A stretch of 35,884 nt of DNA, taken from the NCBI GenBank assembly GCA_964410485.1, contig CAYPHJ010000043.1, positions 1 through 35,884 on the forward strand, in the 5' to 3' direction. Of this stretch, positions 1 through 8,266 are shown in pieces. A program made the position numbers and the translations under genes. The stretch comes from CAYPHJ01 sp964410485 (GTDB lineage: Bacteria; Desulfobacterota; Binatia; UBA9968). A model generated the notes under the pieces. The model ran no database searches, was not told the DNA's origin, and saw nothing but the letters and a program-made list of their open reading frames with translations. Position 1 is the first letter of the stretch. Each line of letters starts with the position of its first letter.

Positions 1-986
1 TAGGAACTTAGACCGGCTTGCTTCATCATACGCCAAAACCAAGACTCGCTTTTCGGAAGAACCACTTCACGGCACTGGACCTTTCTTACGCGTTGCGCCA
101 CTCCGTTGTTTCTTACGAACTCACTGGCTTCGTGCTGGGCTTGTTCCCTCAAGAGCCGTGGATCGACGGCGGAAGGCGGGCTTCTCCTCAACTTGGCTTG
201 AAAATATTCTTCGGCCAAAACGGCTTCGGTCTTGACCCGTACCGTAATAGCCGCCAAACCGTCGAGTTGGTCGAAAAACGCCTTGGCCCCTTGTTGTTCG
301 TCGACATTGACTCTCTCTTTGAGAGCGGTGCCGCAATGTGACCGCGATGGATGATATGCCACGATAGTCCAGTTAGGCTCATGGAAGCTCGGCGAAATCG
401 GGCGTAGCGGCTCGACCACCGTATTTTCGAGTAGCGCCCAACTTGTCGCCGCGTCAGGTTTTTTCCACAGGCTTATTAGAACCCATATCACTGCGAAGGA
501 GCCAAAGATGAATGCCGCTTTGTGAAGTGGCGGCCTGGTGAAGGCGGCGTGGGAGATTCTCGCTGCGAGTTGATTGACAGACTTCGTGAGGCGTGCGGCC
601 GCAGGCTTTACTGAAAAGACGATCCGAGCCGAAACCCGTACTTGTGCCAGGCTCTGAACAACGGAGCGCCACAGCAGCGTGCCCGGCTTCGCAACAGGCT
701 GTCTTGCGGGATTCGACCGACGAGCCGCCGCCGCGGGCCCTGGTTTCACATTGGCGGCGTTTTGCGGGCGGATCTCATCGTAGTAGCTCCGTCGCTTTGC
801 ATCTCCGAGAACCGCGTACGCCCGATTGATTTGGTGAAACCTTGCAGTGGCACGCGCCTTATCTTCCGGTGTAGCGAACAGGTCAGGGTGATATTTTTTG
901 ACAAGTCTGCGATAGGCGGATTTTATCTGCTTGCCGGTGGCTGAAGGCGAAACGCCCAAAACGCGATAATAGTCCATGTCAGCCAT
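1..986 (-). CDS. Membrane-anchored J-domain (DnaJ-like) protein, 3' end off the window
   Basis: Reading leftward from the ATG at 986-984, the frame stays open to base 1 (about 328 codons), so the C-terminus lies outside the window. Residues about 5-70 form a J domain with the HPD signature (KKYHPDLF), which stimulates the ATPase of an Hsp70 (DnaK) partner. There is no G/F-rich or zinc-finger region, so this is not a canonical DnaJ. After a Pro/Ala/Arg-rich linker, residues about 158-177 (AAFIFGSFAVIWVLISLW) form one likely membrane helix, followed by an unrecognised C-terminal domain. This suggests a J protein that recruits DnaK to the membrane. It lies about 90 bp downstream of the YdjM-like gene on the same strand and may be co-transcribed. 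The J domain is certain; the client is unknown. Confidence 0.85.
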   Translation of the reverse strand, partial: MADMDYYRVLGVSPSATGKQIKSAYRRLVKKYHPDLFATPEDKARATARFHQINRAYAVLGDAKRRSYYDEIRPQNAANVKPGPAAAARRSNPARQPVAKPGTLLWRSVVQSLAQVRVSARIVFSVKPAAARLTKSVNQLAARISHAAFTRPPLHKAAFIFGSFAVIWVLISLWKKPDAATSWALLENTVVEPLRPISPSFHEPNWTIVAYHPSRSHCGTALKERVNVDEQQGAKAFFDQLDGLAAITVRVKTEAVLAEEYFQAKLRRSPPSAVDPRLLREQAQHEASEFVRNNGVAQRVRKVQCREVVLPKSESWFWRMMKQAGLSS

Positions 987-1077
987 GGCTCTATTTTGCT
1001 CCGGGGGCGACCTGAAGACAATGCTTCTATACCGCAATAAATCCGGGCTAGAAACTCGGGCCCCGGCAGCGCGGAGA

Positions 1078-1596
1078 TCACGCCATTGCTTTGCGCACGA
1101 CCCAGGCAATGCCAACGCATGGTAGCCATACCCAAATGGCTTCAGAACGCAGCACCTGCAAGCCTCGTGGAGAGAGCAAACGGCGAATTGAGATGGGCGA
1201 AGCTACAATGGGCCGGAAAGGAGCAAAGTAGCGTCGCGACGACCAGGGCCAGAATAACGCCACACCGGAACCGCCGTTTGTAAAAGCGTCGAGAATTCCG
1301 TGGGACGCAATCGAAACAAACAAGAAGATAAATCCCGTGGCGAGACGCGTCTCGCCATTGTGCAGTGCCAGCGCTCCGATCAGAGCCAGAAAGACTGCAA
1401 ATGTAAACGAATGGGTGAGTCCGCGATGTGCGAACGGGCTTGGGGAGTGTACCCCAAAGGCAAACGCCATCACATCCAAGTCAGGAATGATTGAGCCAAC
1501 CATTCCGGCGACCAGAAGATTTTTCGGTAACGTTGCCGGCCCGAGAGCGACATGGAGCGCAAGCGGAACGGCTGGATGCGAAAATACTGTGGGCAT
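1078..1596 (-). CDS. YdjM-family inner-membrane protein (putative metal-dependent hydrolase)
   Basis: A 172-aa hydrophobic protein with the features of the YdjM/DUF457 family (LexA-binding, inner membrane-associated putative hydrolases). It has an N-terminal PDLD motif (IIPDLDVMAF), a central HRGLTHS motif and a later SHGILDAFT segment; these His/Asp residues are the presumed metal ligands. About four membrane helices can be seen. Members are membrane proteins of uncertain substrate, some induced in the SOS response. The start is the ATG giving MPTVFSHPAVPLAL, which matches the usual short N-terminus before the first helix. It reads away from the hydrogenase locus and toward the J-domain gene. 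The family assignment is fairly sure; the enzymatic role is not. Confidence 0.85.
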   Translation of the reverse strand: MPTVFSHPAVPLALHVALGPATLPKNLLVAGMVGSIIPDLDVMAFAFGVHSPSPFAHRGLTHSFTFAVFLALIGALALHNGETRLATGFIFLFVSIASHGILDAFTNGGSGVALFWPWSSRRYFAPFRPIVASPISIRRLLSPRGLQVLRSEAIWVWLPCVGIAWVVRKAMA

Positions 1597-1886
1597 CGGG
1601 TGCGGTTTAGTTCGCTGTGAAGCTAATCGAGGCTCCTTTACAATTTTTGGCGCGTGCGAAACCTTGGTTATTTTGAGACTTCAAGGATTGAACGTACCAG
1701 GCTTGCGACAAGATACTGCGCGGTAAAATCCCGATGATGAGACATGCATTTCATGGTTGAGAACCGCACGTCTGGCCCGAACGACCGCTGGGTGAGAAAT
1801 TTAGCGTGGATCAGCGATGTTGTCGTAGGCGAAAATGATTCTCTGTGCATCTCTCGCTCGCGTTGGCTGCGCCCAAATCACCGACG
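1597..1886. other. Intergenic region upstream of the hydrogenase promoter
   Basis: This gap divides the minus-strand YdjM gene from the plus-strand hydrogenase locus. I see no convincing gene here; the short open frames lack ribosome binding sites and recognisable protein content. It should hold the upstream activator site that a sigma-54 promoter at 1887-1901 would need, but I could not recognise a clear inverted repeat for one. Confidence 0.5.
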
Positions 1887-1901
1887 TGGCATTTAGATTG
1901 C
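1887..1901 (+). promoter_or_regulatory. Sigma-54 (RpoN) -24/-12 promoter of the hydrogenase locus
   Basis: TGGCATTTAGATTGC keeps the invariant GG and GC at the exact 10-bp spacing of the RpoN consensus TGGCAC-N5-TTGC; the main deviations are T for C after TGGCA and G after TTGC. It lies 64 bp upstream of the small-subunit ATG, predicting a start near 1913 and a leader of about 53 nt. Known hup/hox uptake hydrogenase operons are often RpoN-dependent with an NtrC-family activator; none is encoded in this window. Confidence 0.6.
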
Positions 1902-1965
1902 GCCCCGTTTACATATCGTCGTCCTTTGTCCCAAAACTGAAAACTGACCGAAAAGAGGAGTCACT

Positions 1966-3004
1966 ATGCCAAACCAAACTCCTGCTGTCCAGGACGTTCA
2001 TGTAGTGTGGATGACGGCTGGTCTAAGCTGTGACGGAGATACGGTTTCAGTAACCGCCGCGGAACAACCGAGTATTGAAGATATTTTGCTCGGAGCAATT
2101 CCAGGGTTGCCCAAGGTGCATCTACACAATCCTGTTCTGGCGCCTGAAGTCGGTGATGACTTCCTGGATCATTTTTATCGTGCGGAAAAGGGGGAATACG
2201 ATCCGTTCGTTTTGGTGGTTGAGGGTTCGATTCCCAACGAGGAGATAAAAGCACAGGGATATTGGGCAGCTCAAGGCACGGACCCTGACACTGGGCAGCC
2301 AATTACGACATGCGAGTGGATTGATCGTTTAGCGCCTAAAGCCTGGGCTGTTGTTGGCGCTGGGACCTGTGCGACTTATGGGGGCATCCATGCAATGCAA
2401 GGAAACCCCACCGGTTGCATGGGGCTGGCGGACTATCTCGGGTGGGAACTGGCGCTCAAAGGCAGGAGTCCCGATCGTCAATGTACCTGGCTGTCCGGTG
2501 CAGCCCGATAACTTTACGGAAACTTTGCTTTACTTGCTTTACCAGGCAGGTGGAATGGCACCCATGATACCTCTCGATGATCAGCTCCGACCCACCTGGC
2601 TTTTCAGTAAGACCGTGCACGAGGGCTGTGATCGTGGCGGATATTATGAGCAGGGTGATTTTGCCCACGCCTATGGTTCGCCCAAATGCCTGGTAAAGAT
2701 TGGCTGCTGGGGGCCGGTCGTCAACTGTAATGTTACTAAACGTGGCTGGATGCGCGGCATTGGCGGCTGTCCGAATGTGGGAGGGGTGTGCATTGCCTGC
2801 ACGATGCCGGGTTTCCCGGACAAGTTCATGCCGTTCATGGATGAGCCGCCGGGTGCCGGGCTTTCAACTGCGCTGATTACCATTGGCTATGGCGGGATGA
2901 TCCGGAAGTTACGCGAAATTACCAACACAACCGTGAATAAAGAACCCAAGTGGCGCCATCCCGGCTCCAACCTCACAACCGGCTACCGGCCAGGTACTTA
3001 TTAA
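1966..3004 (+). CDS. hhyS: [NiFe] hydrogenase small subunit, group 1h-like (apparent +1 frameshift at ~2447)
   Basis: This is the electron-transfer subunit carrying three Fe-S clusters. The first part (1966 to about 2448) and second part (about 2450 to 3004) are in different frames. Reading straight through hits a stop at 2511. Removing one A of the AAC at 2447-2449 joins GLADYLGW to the expected WRSKAGVPIVNVPGCPVQPDN, giving about 345 aa. The proximal-cluster motif is C22-D-G-D25 rather than CxGC, the Asp-for-Cys ligand typical of O2-insensitive group 1h enzymes. Other conserved blocks are GTCATYGGIHA, HEGCDRGGYYEQGDF and GGCPNVGGVCIACTMPGFPD. No Tat signal is visible, so it is probably cytosolic or peripheral to the membrane. 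The ribosome site AGAGGAG precedes the ATG. The large subunit follows 33 bp later. Whether the shift is a sequencing error or a real mutation cannot be told here. Confidence 0.93.
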
Positions 3005-3037
3005 TGGCTTGAGACAAGACGAAAGGAGCGATTGGAC

Positions 3038-4838
3038 ATGAGCACTGGCGTGCAAATGAAAAAGCCCGTTCTCCCTCAGTCGGATGGACTTGTGGAAATG
3101 AGTTGGGATCCGATCACTCGAATCGTCGGTAGCCTCGGCATTTTCACGAAGATCGATTTTAAAAACCGGCAGGTGGCCGAGTGCTACAGCACTTCATCTA
3201 TTTTTCGTGGCTACAGCATCTTCATGAGGGATAAAGATCCACGCGATGCGCATTTCATCACCAGCCGTATTTGCGGCATCTGCGGTGACAATCACGCGAC
3301 CTGCGCCGTGTATGCCCAGAACATGGCATTCGACGTGAGGCCGCCGGCGCTCGGCGAATGGATCATCAATCTCGGCGAAGCGGCCGAATACATGTTCGAT
3401 CACAACATCTTTCAGGACAATCTTGTGGGGGTGGATTTTTGCGAGCAGATGGTGAAGGAGACCAACCCGGGTGTCTGGGACAAAGCTCAGAAAACCGAAG
3501 CACCGCATGCCAAGGACCACGGCTACCGTACAATCGGCGACATCATGACGGCGCTGAATCCGTTCACGGGTGAATTCTATCGTGAGACGCTGAAGGTAAG
3601 CCGTGACACGCGAGAGATGTTTTGCCTCATGGAAGGGCGCCAATGTACACCCCTCGACACTGTATCCGGGCGGTGTCGGCACGGTCGGGACGATACAAGT
3701 TTTCACGGATTATCTTGTGCGTCTGATGAAGTATATCGAGTTCATGAAGAAGGTCGTTCCTTTACACGACGATCTTTTTGACTTTTTTTACCAGGCGTTG
3801 CCGGGCTACGAGCAAAACGGTCAGCGACGTGTTCTCTTGGGATGTTGGGGCGCGTTTAACAATCCTGACGTGTGTGACTACAGGTACGAGCATATGCCGG
3901 AATGGGGCCGTGGCATGTATGTCACGCCAAGCGTTATCGTGGATGGAAACGTGGTGACCAACAATCTGGTAAAAATCAATCTCGGGATTCGCATCTTGCT
4001 CGGCAGTTCATATTACGAGGATTGGCAGAACGGGGAGCTGTTCGTGTCACGAGATCCGCTCGGAAACCCGGTGGATCGCCGCCATCCGTGGAACCAAAGG
4101 ACCATTCCAAAACCGCAAAAGCGCGATTTTACCGATAAATATACCTGGGTGATGTCCCCTCGATGGTACGACGAAAAAACCCAGCAGTATCTTGCGTTAG
4201 ATACCGGCGGCGGGCCGATAGCGCGTCTGTGGGCGACGGCGGTCAACGGTCTCGTCGATATTGGCTACCTAAAATCCACCGGTAGCAGCGTCAAGATCAA
4301 CTTGCCCAAAACCGCCACCAAGCCGGAAGTCGAGTTGGAATGGAAGATCCCCAAGTGGAGCAATACGATCGAGCGGGACCGCGCACGCACGTATTTCCAG
4401 GCGTACGCGGCGGCCGCGGCGCTCTATTTCGTCGAAAAGGCATTGGCTGAAGTGCGCGCCGGTAGAAATCAAACGTGGTCGGAATTCACCGTTCCGAACG
4501 AGGCGATTGGTTGCGGATTTCACGAGGCAGTGCGCGGTGTGCTGTCGCACCATGTCGTGATTCGCGAGGGCAAGATCGCCAATTACCATCCGTATCCGCC
4601 AACGCCGTGGAACGCCAGCCCGCGTGATATTTATGGCACTCCGGGCCCGTACGAGGATGCCGTGCAGAACACGCCTATCTTTGAGGAAAACGGCCCCGAG
4701 AAGTTCAAGGGCATCGACATCATGCGCGCGGTGCGAAGCTTCGATCCGTGTTTGCCGTGCGGCGTCCACATGTATTTGGGTAATGGCAAACTGCTGCAGA
4801 CGCGCCATTCACCGATGTTCGGTGTAAGCGTCAAGTAA
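3038..4838 (+). CDS. hhyL: [NiFe] hydrogenase large (catalytic) subunit, group 1h-like (apparent +1 frameshift at ~3642)
   Basis: This subunit holds the NiFe(CN)2CO centre that splits H2. The ATG at 3038 follows AAAGGAG with 9-nt spacing. The L1 motif is RICGICGDNH (Cys79 and Cys82) and the L2 motif is DPCLPCGVH near the C-terminus (4743-4769). After the L2 His a 22-residue tail remains, the peptide normally removed by the maturation endopeptidase encoded at 8267. The frame breaks at CAAT (3641-3644): deleting one A gives MEGRHVHPSTLYPGGVGT, the expected sequence, and a protein of about 600 aa. Without the correction the product stops at 3781. Sequence on both sides is well conserved with no other lesion, which favours a consensus error but does not exclude a real mutation. 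Confidence 0.93.
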
Positions 4839-5062
4839 GTTCCTGACCGGGGGAACCAGAAGCACGCAAAGTAAGGCGGAAAAATCAGAAGCACGAAATA
4901 CGACACAAACCAAATACTCAAAATCCATATTCAAAAATCCGATTTGTTTGAAACTTTGACCTATTGGGTGATTTGGATTTGTTTCGGGTTTCGGATTTTG
5001 AAGTTCGAATTTCGTGCTTCTGCCCAAACCAGTTTCGCGAAAGAATTTCCCCGGTCGATAAG
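4839..5062. repeat. Intergenic long hairpin repeat between hydrogenase large subunit and nifU-like gene
   Basis: A perfect 14-bp inverted repeat (4886-4899, CAGAAGCACGAAAT; 5009-5022, its reverse complement) encloses AT-rich, partly self-complementary sequence; AATCC and GGATT blocks recur and inner arms such as TCAAAATCC/GGATTTTGA also pair. The composition differs sharply from the GC-rich genes on each side. It looks like a mobile or dispersed intergenic element within the operon and could fold in the transcript. Confidence 0.6.
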
Positions 5063-5103
5063 GTACTGCATCCCGTCGACCTAAAGACGCGCGTACCGAT
5101 CGG

Positions 5104-5301
5104 GTGCGGCCCTACCTGCGTTCCCATGGCGGCAATGTCGAGCTTGTCGGTGTCGAACAGGGGGTTGCCAAGCTCCGCCTCGAAGGCACCTGTAGCGCAT
5201 GCCCGTCATCACAGATGACTCTGCATTTGGCTGTCGAGCAGGCCATTTATGAAACCGCTCCGGACGTGACCGCGATTGAGGTCGAGGAAACGTCGGCGTG
5301 A
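5104..5301 (+). CDS. NifU-like C-terminal domain protein, 5' end apparently damaged
   Basis: The 65-residue product contains a NifU C-terminal (NFU) domain: RPYLRSHGGNVELVGV, then GTCSACPSSQMTL with the CxxC (Cys30, Cys33) that holds a transient Fe-S cluster. NifU-like proteins of this kind accompany group 1h hydrogenases and may supply or repair clusters. The only start in this frame is the GTG at 5104, without a ribosome site, and it falls inside the domain. Upstream in another frame, about 5062-5095, lies KVLHPVDLKTRV, which resembles the sequence that usually precedes the NFU domain. The gene therefore looks 5'-truncated and frameshifted, next to the hairpin repeat. The domain call is firm; a functional product is uncertain. 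Confidence 0.75.
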   Translation: MRPYLRSHGGNVELVGVEQGVAKLRLEGTCSACPSSQMTLHLAVEQAIYETAPDVTAIEVEETSA

Positions 5302-5346
5302 TACATCGGCTCAGGGAAAATAAAAATCACAAGGAGTGTGTAGCCA

Positions 5347-5553
5347 ATGGCCTTACATGAACCGACGCACGATATCGGAACGAGAAGAGGCGAGGATGAA
5401 ATAAAGCCGAGGCTGGGGGGTGGCGGCAGAGCTGCGGGTGTATCGGGAGCCGGGCGACCCGCGCGCCAGGCAACACCACGCGACGCCACCGGGATTAATC
5501 CTGAAAAAAGAAGACCGATGCACCCGGACAGTGTTTTCATTTCTCCCCCATAA
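5347..5553 (+). CDS. Small basic Gly/Arg-rich hypothetical protein in the hydrogenase locus
   Basis: A 68-aa frame with an ATG preceded by AAGGAG (5331-5336) about 10 nt upstream, placed 45 bp after the nifU-like gene and 42 bp before the DUF5947-like gene. The sequence is acidic/basic and low in complexity (GGGGRAAGVSGAGRPARQ), with a short proline-containing C-terminus (MHPDSVFISPP). I do not recognise a family. Position and ribosome site support translation; composition alone does not. It could be a disordered accessory protein of the hydrogenase locus or a chance frame. Confidence 0.45.
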   Translation: MALHEPTHDIGTRRGEDEIKPRLGGGGRAAGVSGAGRPARQATPRDATGINPEKRRPMHPDSVFISPP

Positions 5554-5595
5554 CCGCGCTGAAGCGCGGCGCTCCGGCGTCGATACGAGAGAAGC

Positions 5596-6246
5596 GTGAC
5601 AGCATCTCCTACAGCCGTACGCATAGTAACCAGCCCCTTTTCAACGCTCCGGAAATTCATTTCCGATACCGCGCGGGCGCAACCATGCGATATTTGCGGC
5701 GCGCCATTGAGGGCTGCTCACCAGCACCTGATCTACTATGAGCAGTGGCGTCTCACTTGCGCATGCGACCGCTGCTCTTTGCTGTTGGGCAGCCAAGCCG
5801 GCAGCAAGTACGGCCGCGTCGTGCAAGTGATCCGCTACTTGGCGGACTTTGACCAAACAGATGCGGAATGGGAAAGCCTTGGCATCCCCATCAGCCTGGC
5901 TTTTATCTCTCGCAGAATCGCGGTGCCGCAGCTTGTTGCTTTATACCCTAGTCCTGCGGGCGCAACTGAGGCGGCTCTGAACGTGAATATTTGGTGGCAA
6001 ATGGCAGAGCGCAATCCGCTTCTAAACGAGATCCAAGCGGACGTCGAAGGTTTGCTGGTTAATCGAATGGGAGGGGTGCGGGACTATTATTGGGTGTCGA
6101 TCGATATTTGCCTGAAGCTGACCGGCCTGATTCGCAAGCACTGGCGGGGGCTCTCGGGGGGCAGAGCGCTGTGGGCGGAGGTCGATGAGTTCTTTGTTGG
6201 CCTGAAAGAGCGCGGCGCATCGCCTATCAATGACCCACATGCCTGA
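5596..6246 (+). CDS. DUF5947-like hydrogenase-associated protein
   Basis: A 216-aa protein starting at GTG (weak GAGA ribosome site). Near the N-terminus it has two Cys pairs, CDICGAP (Cys32, Cys35) and CACDRC (56-61), likely to bind a metal or Fe-S cluster. The rest is a conserved unknown domain with several Trp residues. From memory this matches DUF5947, found next to group 1h hydrogenases; the function is not established. It overlaps the next gene by 17 bp, so the two are probably translationally coupled. A rubredoxin-like electron carrier or assembly factor for the hydrogenase would fit but is inference. Confidence 0.75.
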   Translation: MTASPTAVRIVTSPFSTLRKFISDTARAQPCDICGAPLRAAHQHLIYYEQWRLTCACDRCSLLLGSQAGSKYGRVVQVIRYLADFDQTDAEWESLGIPISLAFISRRIAVPQLVALYPSPAGATEAALNVNIWWQMAERNPLLNEIQADVEGLLVNRMGGVRDYYWVSIDICLKLTGLIRKHWRGLSGGRALWAEVDEFFVGLKERGASPINDPHA

Positions 6247-6907
6247 TTTGACCTTCCAGATTGAAGGCGTCTCGGTTCCGGCGCATGCGGCACTGCCGGC
6301 GCTCGATTTTGTGCTGCGCATTCGGAATGCGCCGGCAGAAGAAGAGATCCAGAGCGTTTTACTTCATTGCCAGGTACGGCTCGAGGTGACACGGCGCTCT
6401 TATAGCCGGCTCGAGCAAGAGAAACTGAAGGACCTTTTTGGCCCGCCCGAACAATGGAGCCGCAGCCTGCACAGCCTGTACTGGACGAACGCCACGACTG
6501 TCGTCGTGGGGTTTTCCGGCGCTACCCTTGTCGATCTGATACTGCCGTGTAGCTTCGATTTTAACGTCGCGGCAACGAAATATTTCGGCGCGCAGCTTGA
6601 AGGGGAGATCCCTCTGCTGTTCCTTTTTAGCGGCACTGTTTTTTACAGGACCGGGACCGGGCTGCTGCAGGCAGCGCAGATTTCGTGGCAGAGGGAGAAC
6701 GAGTACCGCTTACCGGTTCACGTCTGGCGGGAAATGATGGACAGGTTTTACCCTGACGGTGTATGGCTCTGTCTTCGGCGCGATGTTTTTGACCGGTTTT
6801 ACGCGTATAAGGTAGACCGAGGCATGACCAATTGGGAGGCCGCCCTCGAAAGTCTATTGCCGCCTGATGACGGCCGGTTAGCGCTGACACGGGTGAGTCG
6901 CCTGTGA
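6230..6907 (+). CDS. DUF6084-like hydrogenase-associated protein
   Basis: A 225-aa protein, soluble, without signal peptide or membrane helix. It begins MTHMPDLTFQIEGVSV; the second ATG (6239) is also plausible. It has no catalytic motif I recognise; features include LFGPPEQWSRSLHSLYWT, SFDFNVAATKYF and FLFSGTVFY segments. From memory it resembles DUF6084, a companion of DUF5947 in high-affinity hydrogenase loci. The start overlaps the preceding gene by 17 bp and the stop overlaps the next GTG by 4 bp, placing it inside a tightly coupled block. Function unknown; a structural or maturation partner of the hydrogenase is the likely role from context only. Confidence 0.72.
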   Translation: MTHMPDLTFQIEGVSVPAHAALPALDFVLRIRNAPAEEEIQSVLLHCQVRLEVTRRSYSRLEQEKLKDLFGPPEQWSRSLHSLYWTNATTVVVGFSGATLVDLILPCSFDFNVAATKYFGAQLEGEIPLLFLFSGTVFYRTGTGLLQAAQISWQRENEYRLPVHVWREMMDRFYPDGVWLCLRRDVFDRFYAYKVDRGMTNWEAALESLLPPDDGRLALTRVSRL

Positions 6908-7932
6908 ATAGTGAAAGGAGGCGCGATTTGAAGAATGCCACGGGCGTGCGTTTGAAGCCGCCGGCCGCGGTAGAAAAGATCGCACGGGCATTGCTGTATG
7001 AGGGGTACCTCTTATACCCCTACCGCCGCTCCGCCCTCAAGAACCGACATCGTTGGAACTTTGGGGTGCTTTATCCCGCAAACTCTGATTTGGTGACGGC
7101 AGGAGTGGGCCTCGATAGGATGCAAATCGAGTGTCTGGTCGTGCCTGGCCCGTGTGGGGCTATCGGAGTGACGGTCAGGTTTCTCCAGCTCGGGTTGAAA
7201 AAGTCGCTGGCCAACAATGAATGGGATGATGCATGGCACGAGGCGTTGGAGCGTGAGGTGACCCACCCGGATCTCGAGCTTGCGTCCTTGGACCCTGGCA
7301 CTGTCGAGGTTCCATTTGTGTTCGATCCCAGTCAAGACGCTCACGGATCACCGGCGATACAAGATGGATCTGTTTTACGGCAGGAGATTGTTCATGGTGT
7401 CATATCGGTCCGCGCTGAACGGCTGCAGGACGAGCTTTGCAAACTTTCTATGCAAATCCGAAACGTAACGGCCTGTGACAGCGTCTGTGGAGCCGAGCGT
7501 GATCGTGCTCTCATGAAGGCTCTGGTTTCTACCCACGTGATCTTGCAGGTGAGCGATGGTGAATTCATTTCACTGCTGGAGCCGCCGGACATCTATCGAG
7601 AAGCCGCCGCTGAGTGTCACAACATCGGCGCTTGGCCGGTTTTGGCGGGAGCCGAGGGAGAGCGAAACTGCATGCTCGCTTCACCCATTATTCTCTACGA
7701 TTATCCCAAAATCGCTCCGGAGAGCCCGGGTGATCTGTTTGACGGCACCGAGATTGATAAGCTGCTGACGCTGCGCATACTGACTCTGACGGAGGAAGAA
7801 AAGCAGGAGATACACCGCGGAGACTTTCACGTGCGGGAGATCCTGGCGCGTAGCGAAGCGCTTCCCGGCGACCAACTTCTGAAAATGCATGGAGCCGTGC
7901 GCGGGCTGAAAGCAATCAAGGAGGTCAAGTGA
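6904..7932 (+). CDS. Conserved hypothetical hydrogenase-locus protein (342 aa)
   Basis: GTG start with a GTGA overlap on the previous stop. The product carries a distinctive N-terminal block, LLYEGYLLYPYRRSALKNRH, followed by RWNFGVLYP, then a long soluble region without membrane helices or classical cofactor motifs. Near the C-terminus are LLTLRILTLTEEEKQEI and a helical end. I recognise this sequence type from group 1h hydrogenase operons but know no assigned function or family name. It overlaps the following gene by 4 bp (GTGA), so five genes in a row (5596-8967) appear to be translated as a unit. It may be an assembly scaffold for the hydrogenase; that is inference. Confidence 0.72.
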   Translation: MNSERRRDLKNATGVRLKPPAAVEKIARALLYEGYLLYPYRRSALKNRHRWNFGVLYPANSDLVTAGVGLDRMQIECLVVPGPCGAIGVTVRFLQLGLKKSLANNEWDDAWHEALEREVTHPDLELASLDPGTVEVPFVFDPSQDAHGSPAIQDGSVLRQEIVHGVISVRAERLQDELCKLSMQIRNVTACDSVCGAERDRALMKALVSTHVILQVSDGEFISLLEPPDIYREAAAECHNIGAWPVLAGAEGERNCMLASPIILYDYPKIAPESPGDLFDGTEIDKLLTLRILTLTEEEKQEIHRGDFHVREILARSEALPGDQLLKMHGAVRGLKAIKEVK

Positions 7933-8231
7933 ACGAAGACGATTCAGACTTCTTTTTTGGTCGCACGCCCGTGGAATGCGTTCGGATTGGCGCGGTGGAT
8001 CTCCGGCCGGGTGATCGTGTTCGTCTTCGACCTCGCAAGGGCGGGGATGTTCTTGATCTATTCCTCGCCGGAAAAACCGCGAGCATCGAGGCAATTGAAC
8101 AGGACTATGAGGATAGGATTCATATCGCCGTCGTGATAGAGGACGACCCTGGGCGAGATTTGGGTGTCTTGCGGCAGCCGGCGCATCGATTTTTTTTTGC
8201 ACCGGATGAAGTGGAGCCCCTGTCTGGCTGA
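7929..8231 (+). CDS. Conserved hypothetical hydrogenase-locus protein (100 aa)
   Basis: A small soluble protein with GTG start overlapping the previous stop by 4 bp. It contains VRLRPRKGGDVLDLFLAGKT, then IEAIEQDYEDRIHIAVVIED and RQPAHRFFFAPDEVEPL. The pattern suggests a small beta-barrel (KOW/SH3-like) fold, but this is a guess from residue pattern. The family occurs in the same place in other group 1h hydrogenase loci, before the endopeptidase gene; no function is known to me. Confidence 0.72.
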   Translation: MNEDDSDFFFGRTPVECVRIGAVDLRPGDRVRLRPRKGGDVLDLFLAGKTASIEAIEQDYEDRIHIAVVIEDDPGRDLGVLRQPAHRFFFAPDEVEPLSG

Positions 8232-8266
8232 AGAGCGTGAGAGTGCAGGGGATGAAAGGCAGTGCC

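Noticed and set aside
1668..1850. Minus-strand 60-codon frame upstream of the hydrogenase
   Set aside because: No ribosome site or recognisable protein features; its composition is like random sequence.
2222..2240. GGTTCGATTCCC, like a tRNA T-loop
   Set aside because: It encodes VEGSIPNE, a conserved block of the hydrogenase small subunit; no acceptor stem or anticodon arm surrounds it.
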